From contig NZ_CP022752.1 of NCBI RefSeq assembly GCF_002263515.1, forward strand, positions 434,001 to 498,000: 64,000 nucleotides of DNA. The letters run 5' to 3'. Every line of letters starts with the position of its first letter. Positions within the stretch are counted from its first letter, which is position 1. Origin of the DNA: Actinopolyspora erythraea (GTDB lineage Bacteria > Actinomycetota > Actinomycetes > Mycobacteriales > Pseudonocardiaceae). Made by a program: the position numbers and the translations under genes. This document shows, piece by piece, positions 32,773 through 41,113 of this stretch. The notes under the pieces are model-generated. The model did not search any database, was not told where the DNA came from, and saw nothing but the letters and a program-made list of their open reading frames with translations.

Positions 32773-34386
32773 CTATTCCAACGAGAAACCCGAGTATCCG
32801 TTGTTGGCCACCTGCTCGCACCACCGCCGGTACGCGGCGACCCCGCCCACGTAGGCCAGCAGCACGCGGGGTTTGCCGGGCACGTTGGCGCCGGTGTACC
32901 ACGAGTCGGCCTCGGGGTAGAGCGTGGCCTCTCCGGCCTCGGCCGCGTGGTCGAGCCACTCCCGCTCGGCCCGCTCGGTCGCCTCGATCTCGGTCAGCCC
33001 CTTCGAGTTCATGTGGGCGAGGCAGTCGGTGATCCACTCCACGTGCTGCTCGATGGACACGATCATGTTGCTCAGCACCGAAGGGCTGGTCGGCCCGGTC
33101 ACGGTGAACAGGTTGGGAAATCCCGCTACGGCCAGCCCGAGGTAGGTCCTCGGCCCGCTCGACCAGTACTCGCGCAGCGCGAGGCCGTTCCTGCCCCGGA
33201 TGTCGACCGCATCCAGCGCGCCGGTCATGGCGTCGAAACCGGTGGCGAACACCAGGGCGTCCAGCTCGTGCTCCCGCCGCGAGGTGCGCACCCCGGTTCC
33301 GGTGACTTCGGTCAGCGGGGTGGTCCGCAGGTCGACCAGGTGCACGTGCTCCCGGTTGAACGTCTCGTAGTAGCCGGTGTCCAGGCACGGACGCTTGGTT
33401 CCTATCGGGAGGCCGCGAGGGGAGAGCTTCTCGGCGGTTTCGGGGTCGTGCACCCTGTCGCGGATCCTGGCGCGCACGAACTCGGCGGCGGTCTCGTTGG
33501 CGGCCCGGTCGGTGAGGATGTCGGCGTAGCTGCCCAGGATTCCGAACAGGCTGCCTTCCCGCCATCCCCGCCGGTAGGTCTCCTCGTGTCGTGCGGGCGG
33601 GTCGTCCAGTGCCGAACGTTCGGCGGGTTCGCGGGGGACGCCGGAGTACGAGTCGCGCTGCGCCGCTCGCCATCCCCGGTAGTCGGCCTTCCGCGCGGCG
33701 ACCTCGTCCTCGCGCAGCGGACGGTTGAAGGCCGGCATGCTGAAGTTCGGGGTGCGCTGGAACACCGTCAGTTCGGCGGCCTGCTCGGCCAGTTCGGGGA
33801 TCACCTGGATGCCGGAGGAGCCGGTGCCGATCACGCCGACCCGTCGGCCGGTGAGGTCCACTCCTTCGCGGGGCCAGCGCGCGGTGTGGTGCACCGGGCC
33901 AGCGAAGCGCTCGATCCCCGGCAGTTCCGGGGGCTTGCTCACCGACAGGCAGCCGGTCGCCATCACCAGGAAGCGCCCGCTCACCGCCTCACCGGTGTCG
34001 GTGCGCACCAGCCAGCGCCGCGCGTGCTCGTCGTAGTGGGCGTCGGTGACGCGGGTGTCGAACGTGATGTCGCGCCGCAGGTCGAAGCGCTCGGCCACGT
34101 GCTCGACGTAGCGCAGGATCTCCGGCTGTGCGGCGTACTTCTCCGTCCACGTCCACTCCTGCTCCAGCTCGGGCGAGAACGAGTAGGAGTAGGACATGCT
34201 CTCCACGTCGCACCGGGCGCCGGGGTAGCGGTTCCAGTACCAGGTGCCGCCCACGTCGGAGCCGCTCTCGAACACCCGCACCCGCAGGCCCAGCCCGCGC
34301 AGCCGGTACAGCTGGTAGAGCCCGGCCAGGCCCGCTCCGACCACGATCGCGTCCGGCTCCGCGTGGTCGCGTTCGGACACGCTCAT
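32773..34386 (-). CDS. Baeyer-Villiger type flavin monooxygenase
   Basis: A 537-residue class B monooxygenase. It shows two Rossmann motifs, GAGLAG at about 17-22 (FAD) and GTGSSG at about 187-192 (NADPH), and between them the Baeyer-Villiger fingerprint F-x-G-x3-H-T-x2-W-P as FAGPVHHTARWP at 161-172. The DVGGTWYWNRYPGARCDVES block is also typical. Such enzymes turn ketones to esters or lactones. The upstream esterase gene, 30 bases away on the same strand, would hydrolyse the product, so the two form a ketone-degradation pair. Confidence 0.94.
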   Translation of the reverse strand: MSVSERDHAEPDAIVVGAGLAGLYQLYRLRGLGLRVRVFESGSDVGGTWYWNRYPGARCDVESMSYSYSFSPELEQEWTWTEKYAAQPEILRYVEHVAERFDLRRDITFDTRVTDAHYDEHARRWLVRTDTGEAVSGRFLVMATGCLSVSKPPELPGIERFAGPVHHTARWPREGVDLTGRRVGVIGTGSSGIQVIPELAEQAAELTVFQRTPNFSMPAFNRPLREDEVAARKADYRGWRAAQRDSYSGVPREPAERSALDDPPARHEETYRRGWREGSLFGILGSYADILTDRAANETAAEFVRARIRDRVHDPETAEKLSPRGLPIGTKRPCLDTGYYETFNREHVHLVDLRTTPLTEVTGTGVRTSRREHELDALVFATGFDAMTGALDAVDIRGRNGLALREYWSSGPRTYLGLAVAGFPNLFTVTGPTSPSVLSNMIVSIEQHVEWITDCLAHMNSKGLTEIEATERAEREWLDHAAEAGEATLYPEADSWYTGANVPGKPRVLLAYVGGVAAYRRWCEQVANNGYSGFSLE

Positions 34387-34416
34387 CCTCCCGTCCCGCC
34401 GTCGTGGCCGTTCTCG

Positions 34417-35367
34417 TCAGGTGCGTTCCCGGCGCGGCGCGAGGTGCTCCTCGACCGCTCCGGCGATGTAGTCGAGCCCGGCCGCGCTGCCGGGAAGCAC
34501 ACCGATCTGGGTGAGAAAGCCGTGCGTCTGTCCCGCGAAGCAGTGGTGATGCACCGGGACACCGGCCTGCCGCAGCCGTTCGGCGTAGGCGTCGCCCTCG
34601 TCGCGAAGCACGTCGTGCTCCGCGGTCAGCACCACCGCGGGCGGCAGCCCGGACAGCTCGGCCGCGCGCAGCGGCGAGGCGTCGGGTTCGTCGCGTCGTG
34701 CGTGGTCCGGCAGGTAGTGGTCCCAGAACCACCGCATCGCCTCGCGGGTCACCATCAGCTGGTTCTCCGCCGCCAGGTACGAGGCGGTGTCGAAGTCGTG
34801 GTCGGTCACCGGGTAGACCAGTACCTGCAGCGCGAGCTCGGGGCCGTTCTCGCGCGTGGCGCGCCGCGCCACCACCGCGGCGAGGTTCCCGCCCGCGCTG
34901 TCGCCCGCCACGAGCAGCGGCATGTCCGCGTCGCCGAGCTCCGCGCGCTGTTTGTCGGCCCACCGCAGTGCCGCCATCGCGTCCTCGACGGCGGTGGGGT
35001 AGCGGTGCTCCGGCGCGAGCCGGTAGTTCACCAGCGCGACCGCGCAGCCGGTGCGGGCGGCGAGGGTGCGCCCCAGCTGGTCGAAGCCGTCGATGTCTCC
35101 CAGCACCCAGCCGCCGCCGTGGTAGTAGACCAGTGTCCCGCGTGGTGAGTCGTTCGGCGTGAGCAGCCGGACCCGGATCGAGTCGCCACCGTCGACCGGT
35201 ACCTCGACCGGATCCACCCGGTGCATCTCGGGAGCGGGTGCCCCATCGGCGGGCTGCTGGGCGGCCATGAACTCGCGTGCTTCGGACAGGGTCATGTCCG
35301 GCAGTGGTTTCGCGTCCTGTGCCGCCATTTCGGCCAGCATCGCGCTGGTCGCCTCGTCGAGCGCCAA
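34417..35367 (-). CDS. HSL-family alpha/beta-hydrolase (esterase)
   Basis: A 316-residue esterase. TTG at 35367 is the likeliest start (the product then begins MALDEATSAM, as relatives do), but an upstream start is possible. HGGGW at 83-87 is the oxyanion motif, GDSAGG with S157 the nucleophile elbow, and later DEGDAYAERL and HCFAGQTHGF carry the acid and histidine. Enzymes of this group cut short-chain esters. Coupled to the Baeyer-Villiger gene downstream. Confidence 0.9.
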   Translation of the reverse strand: MALDEATSAMLAEMAAQDAKPLPDMTLSEAREFMAAQQPADGAPAPEMHRVDPVEVPVDGGDSIRVRLLTPNDSPRGTLVYYHGGGWVLGDIDGFDQLGRTLAARTGCAVALVNYRLAPEHRYPTAVEDAMAALRWADKQRAELGDADMPLLVAGDSAGGNLAAVVARRATRENGPELALQVLVYPVTDHDFDTASYLAAENQLMVTREAMRWFWDHYLPDHARRDEPDASPLRAAELSGLPPAVVLTAEHDVLRDEGDAYAERLRQAGVPVHHHCFAGQTHGFLTQIGVLPGSAAGLDYIAGAVEEHLAPRRERT

Positions 35368-35516
35368 TTCGGCTCCGTGTCCGTGTTCGTCGTCGGTCCA
35401 CGGTGAATATGCGACGCGAACGACCGTTGTGTAAACACAACTTTCTTTCGAGTGAGTTCGACCATCCGATCGGAGTAGTGCCTCCGGATGCGGGTGTGCG
35501 GGGGAGGGCGGAGCTC

Positions 35517-36086
35517 TCAGCGTCCGGCGGTGGCCTTCTCGGCCGCCAACCGGATCTCGGCCGCCAGCTGCGAGATCGGCATCGCGACCATGTTCTGCGA
35601 GATGTTGACGGGGGTTCCCATCATCCTGGCGTTGACGCGCACCAGGAGTCCCCGCCATCCGGAGGTGCGGTCGAGCACCTCGCGCGGGTCGAACAGCGTC
35701 ACGCTGAGCACGCGCTGCACGCCGTCGTTGTCGGCCATCGCCCCGGAGACCTCCCGCCAGTCGACGAACCCGACGCTGGTGAACGAGGCGTGGTCGTGCA
35801 GTCCCTCGTTGTCCAGCACCACCACCGGCTTCGGTCGGGCGAGCCGCACGACGCCGTAGATCAGGCAGCCGCCGAAGAACACGATCGCGAGTGCGCTCAG
35901 CGCGAGGAAGAAACCCGCCAGTGGCGCCGAGCCCATGGCGGTTATCGCCTGGTAGCAGATGAACAGCCCGAACAGCACGAAGGCCAGCGCCCCCAGGACG
36001 ACCAGCGCCATCCTCGTCCGGTTCGGGTAGATCGCTAATCGGTAGTTCCGCTGTCCGGGATGCCCGGTGCGTTGGACCGCGCCCAT
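35517..36086 (-). CDS. two-helix membrane protein with PH-like domain (STM3941-like)
   Basis: A 189-residue protein from ATG at 36086. Two membrane helices lie near residues 26-50 (ALVVLGALAFVLFGLFICYQ) and 60-80 (FFLALSALAIVFFGGCLIYG); the C-terminal half (KPVVVLDNEGLHDHASFTSV, GFVDWREV, FDPREVLDRTSG) is the beta-rich layout of bacterial PH-like proteins of the STM3941 family. No function is known. Confidence 0.8.
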   Translation of the reverse strand: MGAVQRTGHPGQRNYRLAIYPNRTRMALVVLGALAFVLFGLFICYQAITAMGSAPLAGFFLALSALAIVFFGGCLIYGVVRLARPKPVVVLDNEGLHDHASFTSVGFVDWREVSGAMADNDGVQRVLSVTLFDPREVLDRTSGWRGLLVRVNARMMGTPVNISQNMVAMPISQLAAEIRLAAEKATAGR

Positions 36087-36252
36087 CCGTTCGCTCCTCC
36101 TGTAAGGCCGCGTGCTCCGCCGGTGCTCGTGTGCCACCCGCCGAGCGTTTCCGAGTAGTCGAGACTGCCATGTCCGCCCCGCGCTGTTGCGGTCGCGGTC
36201 CCCTCCTGGGCTCTCGTACCCGGACACCACGAGCGCGGAGAGCGGGAGGTGG

Positions 36253-36768
36253 GTGGAGCCGCAACGGGAGATCATTTCGGAGGGGCTCTCGATCGTCGAC
36301 GGTGACAAGGTCGCCCGGGTGGTGGCGCGCGCTCCCGGCCCGCTGAGCGAGGAGGCCGAGTGGGAACGGGATCGAAAGCAGCGGGAGGCCGACGAACTGG
36401 AGGGGCGGCTCAAGAAGCTCGTCGAGGAGACCACCGAGAACGACCAGACCGAGCCGGACGGCACGTTCTCGACCGGTTGGCGCGACAGCGCGCCGGACGT
36501 GGCGAACGGGGAGAAGAGCGGGAACTGGCACTACGCGTTGAACAACTTCGAGTACCGCGTCGTGAGCGAGAAGAGTGGTGACGAGACGACTTATCACGTC
36601 GAGGTACGCGGGAACTACGACCGGGGAATCCCCAGCGAGGGGCGCGGAAATCTGAAGCAGAGGACGGTCGAATTCGAGCAGGCCGATATCGCGCATCTCC
36701 ACTCCACCGGAATGGCGCGTGATTTCGAGGCGCACGGGCGGACCGAGAAAATGACCGAACCGAACTGA
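36253..36768 (+). CDS. hypothetical protein, toxin-domain-like length and layout
   Basis: A 171-residue protein from GTG at 36253 with GGGAGG upstream. The N-terminal half is a charged helix (EEAEWERDRKQREADELEGR, LKKLVEE), the C-terminal half a compact alpha/beta domain (NWHYALNNFEYRVVSEKSG, YHVEVRGNYDRGIPSEGRG). It does not match a family I know; the 'linker helix plus compact domain' look recalls C-terminal modules of polymorphic proteins. A small membrane-protein frame follows. Confidence 0.65.
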   Translation: MEPQREIISEGLSIVDGDKVARVVARAPGPLSEEAEWERDRKQREADELEGRLKKLVEETTENDQTEPDGTFSTGWRDSAPDVANGEKSGNWHYALNNFEYRVVSEKSGDETTYHVEVRGNYDRGIPSEGRGNLKQRTVEFEQADIAHLHSTGMARDFEAHGRTEKMTEPN

Positions 36769-36781
36769 AGGGATTCGCGGT

Positions 36782-36921
36782 TTGAGCGCTCGTGCGAGGT
36801 GGTTCGTCGTGCTGGGGGCGCCCTGGTTCTGCTCGCCCCGCTGACGTGGTGGGGGTGGCACGCCTGGCGGGAGTTCGAGTACGACATGCGCCACCCTGAG
36901 GAGAGCGGCTGGATGGAATGA
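36782..36921 (+). pseudogene. small one-helix membrane protein, frameshifted
   Basis: TTG at 36782, with AAGGGA eight bases before, opens LSARARWFVVLG. In the plain frame this runs into a stop at about 36842, but one extra G in the GGGGG run at about 36817-36822 joins it to GALVLLAPLTWWGWHAWREF, then EYDMRHPEESGWME and a stop at 36919. The repaired product is a 46-residue membrane peptide. Either an assembly error or a recent loss. Confidence 0.55.
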
Positions 36922-36948
36922 GCCGAGGGCTGCCGGGCCGTCCCGCGA

Positions 36949-37584
36949 TCACAGCGCGGTGTTGCCGCCGAGCAGCAGCGCGAACGAGCCGCCGCCGACC
37001 ACTGTCCCGGTCAGCGCGCCGATGGTGACCTGGGCGAGGGTGTGGTCCCGCACGGCCACGCGGGACCACGCGACGGCCAGCGTCACCAGCGCGCCCCACA
37101 ACAGGGCGGGGCCGTAGAGCAGCGCCAGCACGGTCACGGCTCCGGCCGCCACGGCGGTGTGCATGGAGATCTTCCAGAAGACCGTGATCGTGCCGGTGAC
37201 GAACAGGCTGATGATCATGCTGATGTCCAGCGCGATCAGCTTCTCGGGCGCATCGCCCGCGATCAGCAGCGCGAGTCCGAGCAGGCTCAGCACGATCAAC
37301 GCGGTGAACGGCACCAGCCTTCCCCGGCGGTCCCGGACGTGGTGCCCGTCCCACCTTCCGGTGCGGCTGCCCCAGACCACGACGCCCATCGGCAGCACGC
37401 TGCTGGTCAGCGCCACGACCATCCCCCACAGCAGGGTGGAGCCGAACCCCGCCGCGGCCTGACCGGCCACCACCAGCGGCAGCACCAGCACGATCACCCA
37501 GGGGGCGAGGAGCTCGGTGACTAGGCGGGCGAACATGTGTCCGCGCTCGCCCGGGGAGCGGCTGTCGCGGGTCGGCACCGGCAC
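36949..37584 (-). CDS. PAP2-like membrane phosphatase-family protein
   Basis: A 195-211 residue polytopic protein; GTG at 37584 or ATG at 37536 could be the start. Five or six helices are evident. KISMHTAVAAG (about residues 138-148) and SRVAVRDHTLAQVTIGALTG (about 173-192) match the S-x-x-H and S-R-x5-H motifs of membrane-bound PAP2-type phosphatases, which act on lipid phosphates. The substrate is unknown. Confidence 0.78.
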   Translation of the reverse strand: MPVPTRDSRSPGERGHMFARLVTELLAPWVIVLVLPLVVAGQAAAGFGSTLLWGMVVALTSSVLPMGVVVWGSRTGRWDGHHVRDRRGRLVPFTALIVLSLLGLALLIAGDAPEKLIALDISMIISLFVTGTITVFWKISMHTAVAAGAVTVLALLYGPALLWGALVTLAVAWSRVAVRDHTLAQVTIGALTGTVVGGGSFALLLGGNTAL

Positions 37585-37594
37585 ATCTTACGTT

Positions 37595-38056
37595 CTAGGC
37601 CGTGGTGTCGCGGCCGGTCTTGCGGCGGGCGCGCTGGTGGCGCGGTCGGGAGTTGTACGTGTCGAGGCTGTCGATGAGGTTCGAGACCGTGTTGCGGTCC
37701 CGCCGGTCCAGCCCGGCGAAGCGTTGGGCGATGTCGCGGGCCTCGGTGTCCCGCCAGGTCTTCAGGTCGGCGATCTGCGCGTCGATGCGGTCGGTGACCT
37801 CTTCGTCGAAGAAGTAGCCCGCGGGCACACCGAAGAACTCGGCGAGGGCTTCCACGTAGTGGATCTTGGGGTTGGTGCGCGCGCCGGTCTTGAGCTGGCT
37901 GATGTACTGCGCCGACATCGCCCCTGGTAGGTGCCGGATTCCCGCCTCGATCTCGCGGTAGCTGTAGGTCCCCCGGTCCGGTGGGTGCACCGTGGCGATG
38001 AGATGGGCGAGCTTGGCCGCGAAAGTGTTTTCGCGTCCGGCTTCGTTGGCACTCAT
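37595..38056 (-). CDS. EspR-like XRE-family nucleoid regulator
   Basis: A 153-residue protein from ATG at 38056. Residues about 8-85 resemble the mycobacterial EspR HTH: TFAAKLAHLIATVHPPDRG, YREIEAGIRHLPGAMSAQYI, SQLKTGARTNPKIHYVEALA, FFGVPAGYFFDEE; the C-terminal helices (WRDTEARDIAQRFAGL, RDRNTVSNLIDSLD) match EspR's dimerisation part. EspR controls ESX-1 secretion genes and cell-wall functions. Here it fits the presence of WXG and EspG/PPE genes in the window. Four operator-like boxes lie just upstream, so autoregulation is likely. Confidence 0.85.
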   Translation of the reverse strand: MSANEAGRENTFAAKLAHLIATVHPPDRGTYSYREIEAGIRHLPGAMSAQYISQLKTGARTNPKIHYVEALAEFFGVPAGYFFDEEVTDRIDAQIADLKTWRDTEARDIAQRFAGLDRRDRNTVSNLIDSLDTYNSRPRHQRARRKTGRDTTA

Positions 38057-38105
38057 AGCGTTCTTCTCGTCTGCCGGTAGTTGATGAGTTTCCCCAGGCT
38101 GAGCA

Positions 38106-38169
38106 CTGTAAACAGCTGTTGACAGCGTTTCGCCGTGATGGTTTACAGTGGTGATGCTAGTGTCAACAG
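38106..38169. promoter_or_regulatory. four-box operator ahead of espR-like gene
   Basis: CTGTAAAC (38106-38113) and CTGTTGAC (38116-38123) are followed by their inverted partners GTTTACAG (38141-38148) and GTCAACAG (38162-38169). The ordered, nested pairs 50-115 bases ahead of the start suit a dimer-of-dimers regulator such as EspR, which loops DNA. Confidence 0.7.
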
Positions 38170-38558
38170 TAGCAAACGCCGATGTGGGAGCACAGCTTCC
38201 GGAATCGACTTCCCTCGCGGGAATGCGAATTATTCTCGGAGTTTGGTTCGCGGCAGCGTGCTCGCCCCGTTCTGGGGGTACGGGGCGAGCGCCTCCGTGG
38301 TGGAATCCGCTGACCGGTGCCGCACCGGCGGCGCGGTGACTCCGCGAGGAATCGGCACCCGTCGGTCCGGATGACCCCGCCCGGCCGGGGCCGTCCCAAG
38401 GGCTCCAGCGCTCGATCCGGGAACGTGGCGTTTTCCCGCTCCCGGCCAACGCCCCCACCGCGTCGGGACCGCCTATACCGTGTTGCCGTCCGTGATGGCA
38501 GGAGCACGTGGTGCGCGCGAACCGGCTCGTCCGGTCGTGCTGCTGGGGTGGTGAACCG
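38170..38558. other. non-coding gap before orphan cas6e
   Basis: About 390 bases with no supported gene. I searched it for CRISPR-type repeats at a 60-61 bp period and found none. Confidence 0.5.
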
Positions 38559-39398
38559 ATGACCTATCTGTCCCGTATCCGAATCAACCCGCTGAGGTCG
38601 GCCGGTCGCCGGTTGCTGGGCAGTCCGCGCAGGCTGCACGGCGCTGTCATGGGCGGGCTGGCCGACGACCCCGACCAGCAGCGCCCGCTGTGGCGGCTGG
38701 ACGGCGACAACCCGCACCGGCCGAAGTTGCTGGTGCTATCCGAGTCCAAACCGGACTGGACGCACATCGTGGAGCAGGCCGGTTGGCCGCACGCCGACGG
38801 CGAGCACTACGAGCTGCGCGAGTACGAGCCGGTGCTGCGGCGGCTCGCCGTGGGGCAGGAGTTCGCCTTCCGCGTGACCGCCAACCCGGTGCAGAACACC
38901 AGCGAGCCGGCACACCCCACCGAGCGACAGCGGCAGCGTGCCCAGGAAGGGCAGCGGCGACGTTCGCAGCGGGTGGGGCACCGCACCGCGGGCGCGCAGC
39001 TCGGCTGGTTCCTGGCGCGCACCGAGAAGTGGGGGTTCGTCGTTCCGGGAAGTTCGCCCGCGACGGGCACGACCGAACACCCCACGGCGGCGGAGGCGGC
39101 TTCCACCGGGGAGGACGGTAGCTCCGAGGCGGACGGAGCGGCCTGTTCCGGTGGCGCCGGGGAGCTCGAACCAGCCCGAAACGTTCGCATCATCGCGCGT
39201 GACAGGCACTCCTTCCCGAAGCGGCGCGGTTCGAGACCCGTGGTGCTGCACACGGCGACCTTCGAGGGGCGGCTACGGGTGACCTCGGTGGAGCTGCTGC
39301 GGTGGGCACTGCTGTGCGGAATCGGCCCTGCCAAGGCTTACGGCTGCGGCCTGCTGACGCTCGTCCCGCCGGACGGGGAGTCCGGGACGGACGGCTGA
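38559..39398 (+). CDS. cas6e: orphan Cas6e (second crRNA endonuclease copy)
   Basis: A 279-residue paralogue of the locus Cas6e at 13887. Shared blocks: LLGSPRRLHGAV (H27, aligned with catalytic H26 of the locus copy), WTHIVEQAGWP, FRVTANPVQNTS, and the C-terminal glycine loop GPAKAYGCGLLTL. It carries a 45-residue Ser/Glu/Ala-rich insert (about residues 170-215) absent from the locus copy. It stands about 24 kb from the cas operon with no other cas gene or repeat nearby. ATG at 38559 is chosen from the homology. It could process repeats of another array or have a new RNA target. Confidence 0.88.
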   Translation: MTYLSRIRINPLRSAGRRLLGSPRRLHGAVMGGLADDPDQQRPLWRLDGDNPHRPKLLVLSESKPDWTHIVEQAGWPHADGEHYELREYEPVLRRLAVGQEFAFRVTANPVQNTSEPAHPTERQRQRAQEGQRRRSQRVGHRTAGAQLGWFLARTEKWGFVVPGSSPATGTTEHPTAAEAASTGEDGSSEADGAACSGGAGELEPARNVRIIARDRHSFPKRRGSRPVVLHTATFEGRLRVTSVELLRWALLCGIGPAKAYGCGLLTLVPPDGESGTDG

Positions 39399-39428
39399 GC
39401 ACCTTCGGAGTCGGGGTTTCGTGCCGCG

Positions 39429-39701
39429 TTGCCGAGGTGGCGAGCGGGCGCCGAGGCCGCGCTTCCGAAGCCGGAAGTCAACCTGACCGGGGCCGAACAC
39501 CACGAGCCGCGGGTCTCCCGGCAGTTGCAGGTGATCGTCCCGCTGGTCGAGCGGGGACAGCTGGCGATCTTCGGGTTGGTCACCGAGTGTCTGCGCGACT
39601 GGGACGACTACGTGGCGATGATGGCCGAGATCTGCAACAGCATCCGGTGGCGTGACTCGGAACGGAGCTCCATCGAGGACAAGCTGGCGGGACTGCTGTG
39701 A
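39429..39701 (+). CDS. hypothetical protein, possibly N-terminally truncated
   Basis: A 90-residue frame from TTG at 39429. From about residue 11 it reads as folded protein (LPKPEVNLTGAEHH, VSRQLQVIVPLVERGQLAIF, LRDWDDYVAMMAEICNSIRW), but the first ten residues are Arg/Trp-rich and may belong to a shifted frame. The family is not recognised. It ends 22 bases before the next gene and probably shares its transcript. Confidence 0.5.
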   Translation: MPRWRAGAEAALPKPEVNLTGAEHHEPRVSRQLQVIVPLVERGQLAIFGLVTECLRDWDDYVAMMAEICNSIRWRDSERSSIEDKLAGLL

Positions 39702-39723
39702 AACCAGGAAAGGGGAGCTTTCT

Positions 39724-40320
39724 TTGACGTTTTTGGACTTATTGTGGCTGTTCCCGATTCTAATTGGGGCGTATGTCTTCTTCGGAGTGATTCTGCTGGC
39801 CAGGAATCATTTCAAACCGTTGGGAACGCATGTGGCCAAAGTTCGTGAGGATCTGGCCTCGCGGGAGAAGAACGGCGCATCGGACCTGCGGACGGGTCAC
39901 TACCCGAAGATCTCGAACGAAATGATGCGCGACCTTGCTGAACACGAGGGGTTCGTCTTCCTCGGGCTCGGAGGCCCGATCATGAGTTTCCGGCGTCCGG
40001 TACCCACCGATGGCGATCCCGTCGAGGTGCCGGGGGCTTGGAAGGGGCCGATCGAGCCGCACGGAGATATCGGTTCGGGTAAGCATCGGCGGTTGTTGCG
40101 GGAGTGGTTGGACGGGGCTTCCGCCGACGATTCCTCGTTGACGTTGCGTCGTGATCAGCTGGGTGCGTTGCCGAAGGCGGAGATCCTGGAGTCGGCGGCC
40201 GAGTACGGCTGGTCGTTCGAGTCGGAGGAGATCACCGACACCGAGTGGCGGTTGACCTTCCGCCCCGGTGCCGACGCTCAGGAACAGGACGAGAGGTGGT
40301 TGCTCGCCGATGACGGATGA
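39724..40320 (+). CDS. membrane-anchored protein, paralogue of 41114 gene
   Basis: A 198-residue protein from TTG at 39724 with GGGGAG six bases upstream. One N-terminal membrane helix (LLWLFPILIGAYVFFGVILL) is followed by a soluble domain with ISNEMMRDLAEHEGFVFLGL and RDQLGALPKAEILESAAEYG, then WSFESEEITDTEWRLTFRPG. The same blocks recur in the protein at 41114 (TEMLRELGRHEGFTLFERTK; RQRLGALSIGEILDTASAHG; DEWRLVFRRTG). The sequence family is unknown to me. Its stop overlaps the next start. Confidence 0.75.
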   Translation: MTFLDLLWLFPILIGAYVFFGVILLARNHFKPLGTHVAKVREDLASREKNGASDLRTGHYPKISNEMMRDLAEHEGFVFLGLGGPIMSFRRPVPTDGDPVEVPGAWKGPIEPHGDIGSGKHRRLLREWLDGASADDSSLTLRRDQLGALPKAEILESAAEYGWSFESEEITDTEWRLTFRPGADAQEQDERWLLADDG

Positions 40321-40984
40321 CGCGGGAAGTCCGACCGAGGCCGAGTTCCTGCGCCGACTCGAGAACACGCGCACCAACCTCGCCGGTGTGGCCTATGTGG
40401 ACATCCCCTACAGCGAGCGGAAGATCTCGCTGGGGCACTACCGCGGTCTGGTGCGCGAGCGGGGCTGGCGGGTCACCGGTGTGGAGCGCGGCGACGAAGG
40501 GATGTTCCGGCTCGTGCTCGAACGGTCCGGCTCTACCTCCGCCCCACACATCCTCGGCCCCACCTTCATCGAAGGGCCGAGCCTGGACGAGCTGCGCGGC
40601 AACGAGTCCGCCCTGCTGGAGGCCGAACGCGTGCGGCGGGAGACCGGAGTGGACGTGCTGTCCGACTCGGTGCTCGACGGAGTGCGCCGCGAGCACGTGC
40701 GGCTGCGCCGCCGTTACGTCCGGCTGGGACGGCTCGCCGCGCTGCCCGCGCTGCTCGCGTTCGTCACGCTCATGTTCTCGCTGGTGGCGCTGGGCGACGG
40801 CAATCCCGAGGCGGTCCGGACGCTGCTGATCGTCTCGGCGGTCTCGGCGGTGGTCTTCGTGCTCTCGCTCTGGCCGACGATCCGGGCCGCCAGGGCCCGC
40901 AGGGCGGCCGTGGCCGACTACAAGGCCGGTTACGAACGCGTCGTCGCGGCGGCACTGGGCGACAACACCACCCGGAGCCGCTGA
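40310..40984 (+). CDS. two-helix membrane protein, same cluster
   Basis: A 224-residue protein from ATG at 40310 inside the upstream gene's end. The N-terminal 60 residues (YRGLVRERGWRVTGVERGDE, GMFRLVLERSG) resemble the C-terminal domain of the neighbouring paralogues, so a small shared domain may be repeated across the cluster. Two membrane helices lie near 145-165 and 175-192, with an Arg-rich tail. Function unknown. Confidence 0.72.
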   Translation: MTDDAGSPTEAEFLRRLENTRTNLAGVAYVDIPYSERKISLGHYRGLVRERGWRVTGVERGDEGMFRLVLERSGSTSAPHILGPTFIEGPSLDELRGNESALLEAERVRRETGVDVLSDSVLDGVRREHVRLRRRYVRLGRLAALPALLAFVTLMFSLVALGDGNPEAVRTLLIVSAVSAVVFVLSLWPTIRAARARRAAVADYKAGYERVVAAALGDNTTRSR

Positions 40985-41113
40985 AGCCACCGACCACCGT
41001 CGGCTGATCAGCCCACCGGGGCGGCTCCTCGCTGGTTTCTCGCGAAATCGCCGCGCGGCTGGAAGGTGAGAGGATGACCTCCTCCGCGACGGAGACAGCC
41101 GGAGGTGGATTAC

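Noticed and set aside
34417..36894. An 825-codon frame joined to the esterase
   Set aside because: Upstream of about 35367 the frame is an Arg-rich shadow of genes in other frames; the esterase core and its usual N-terminus start at 35367.
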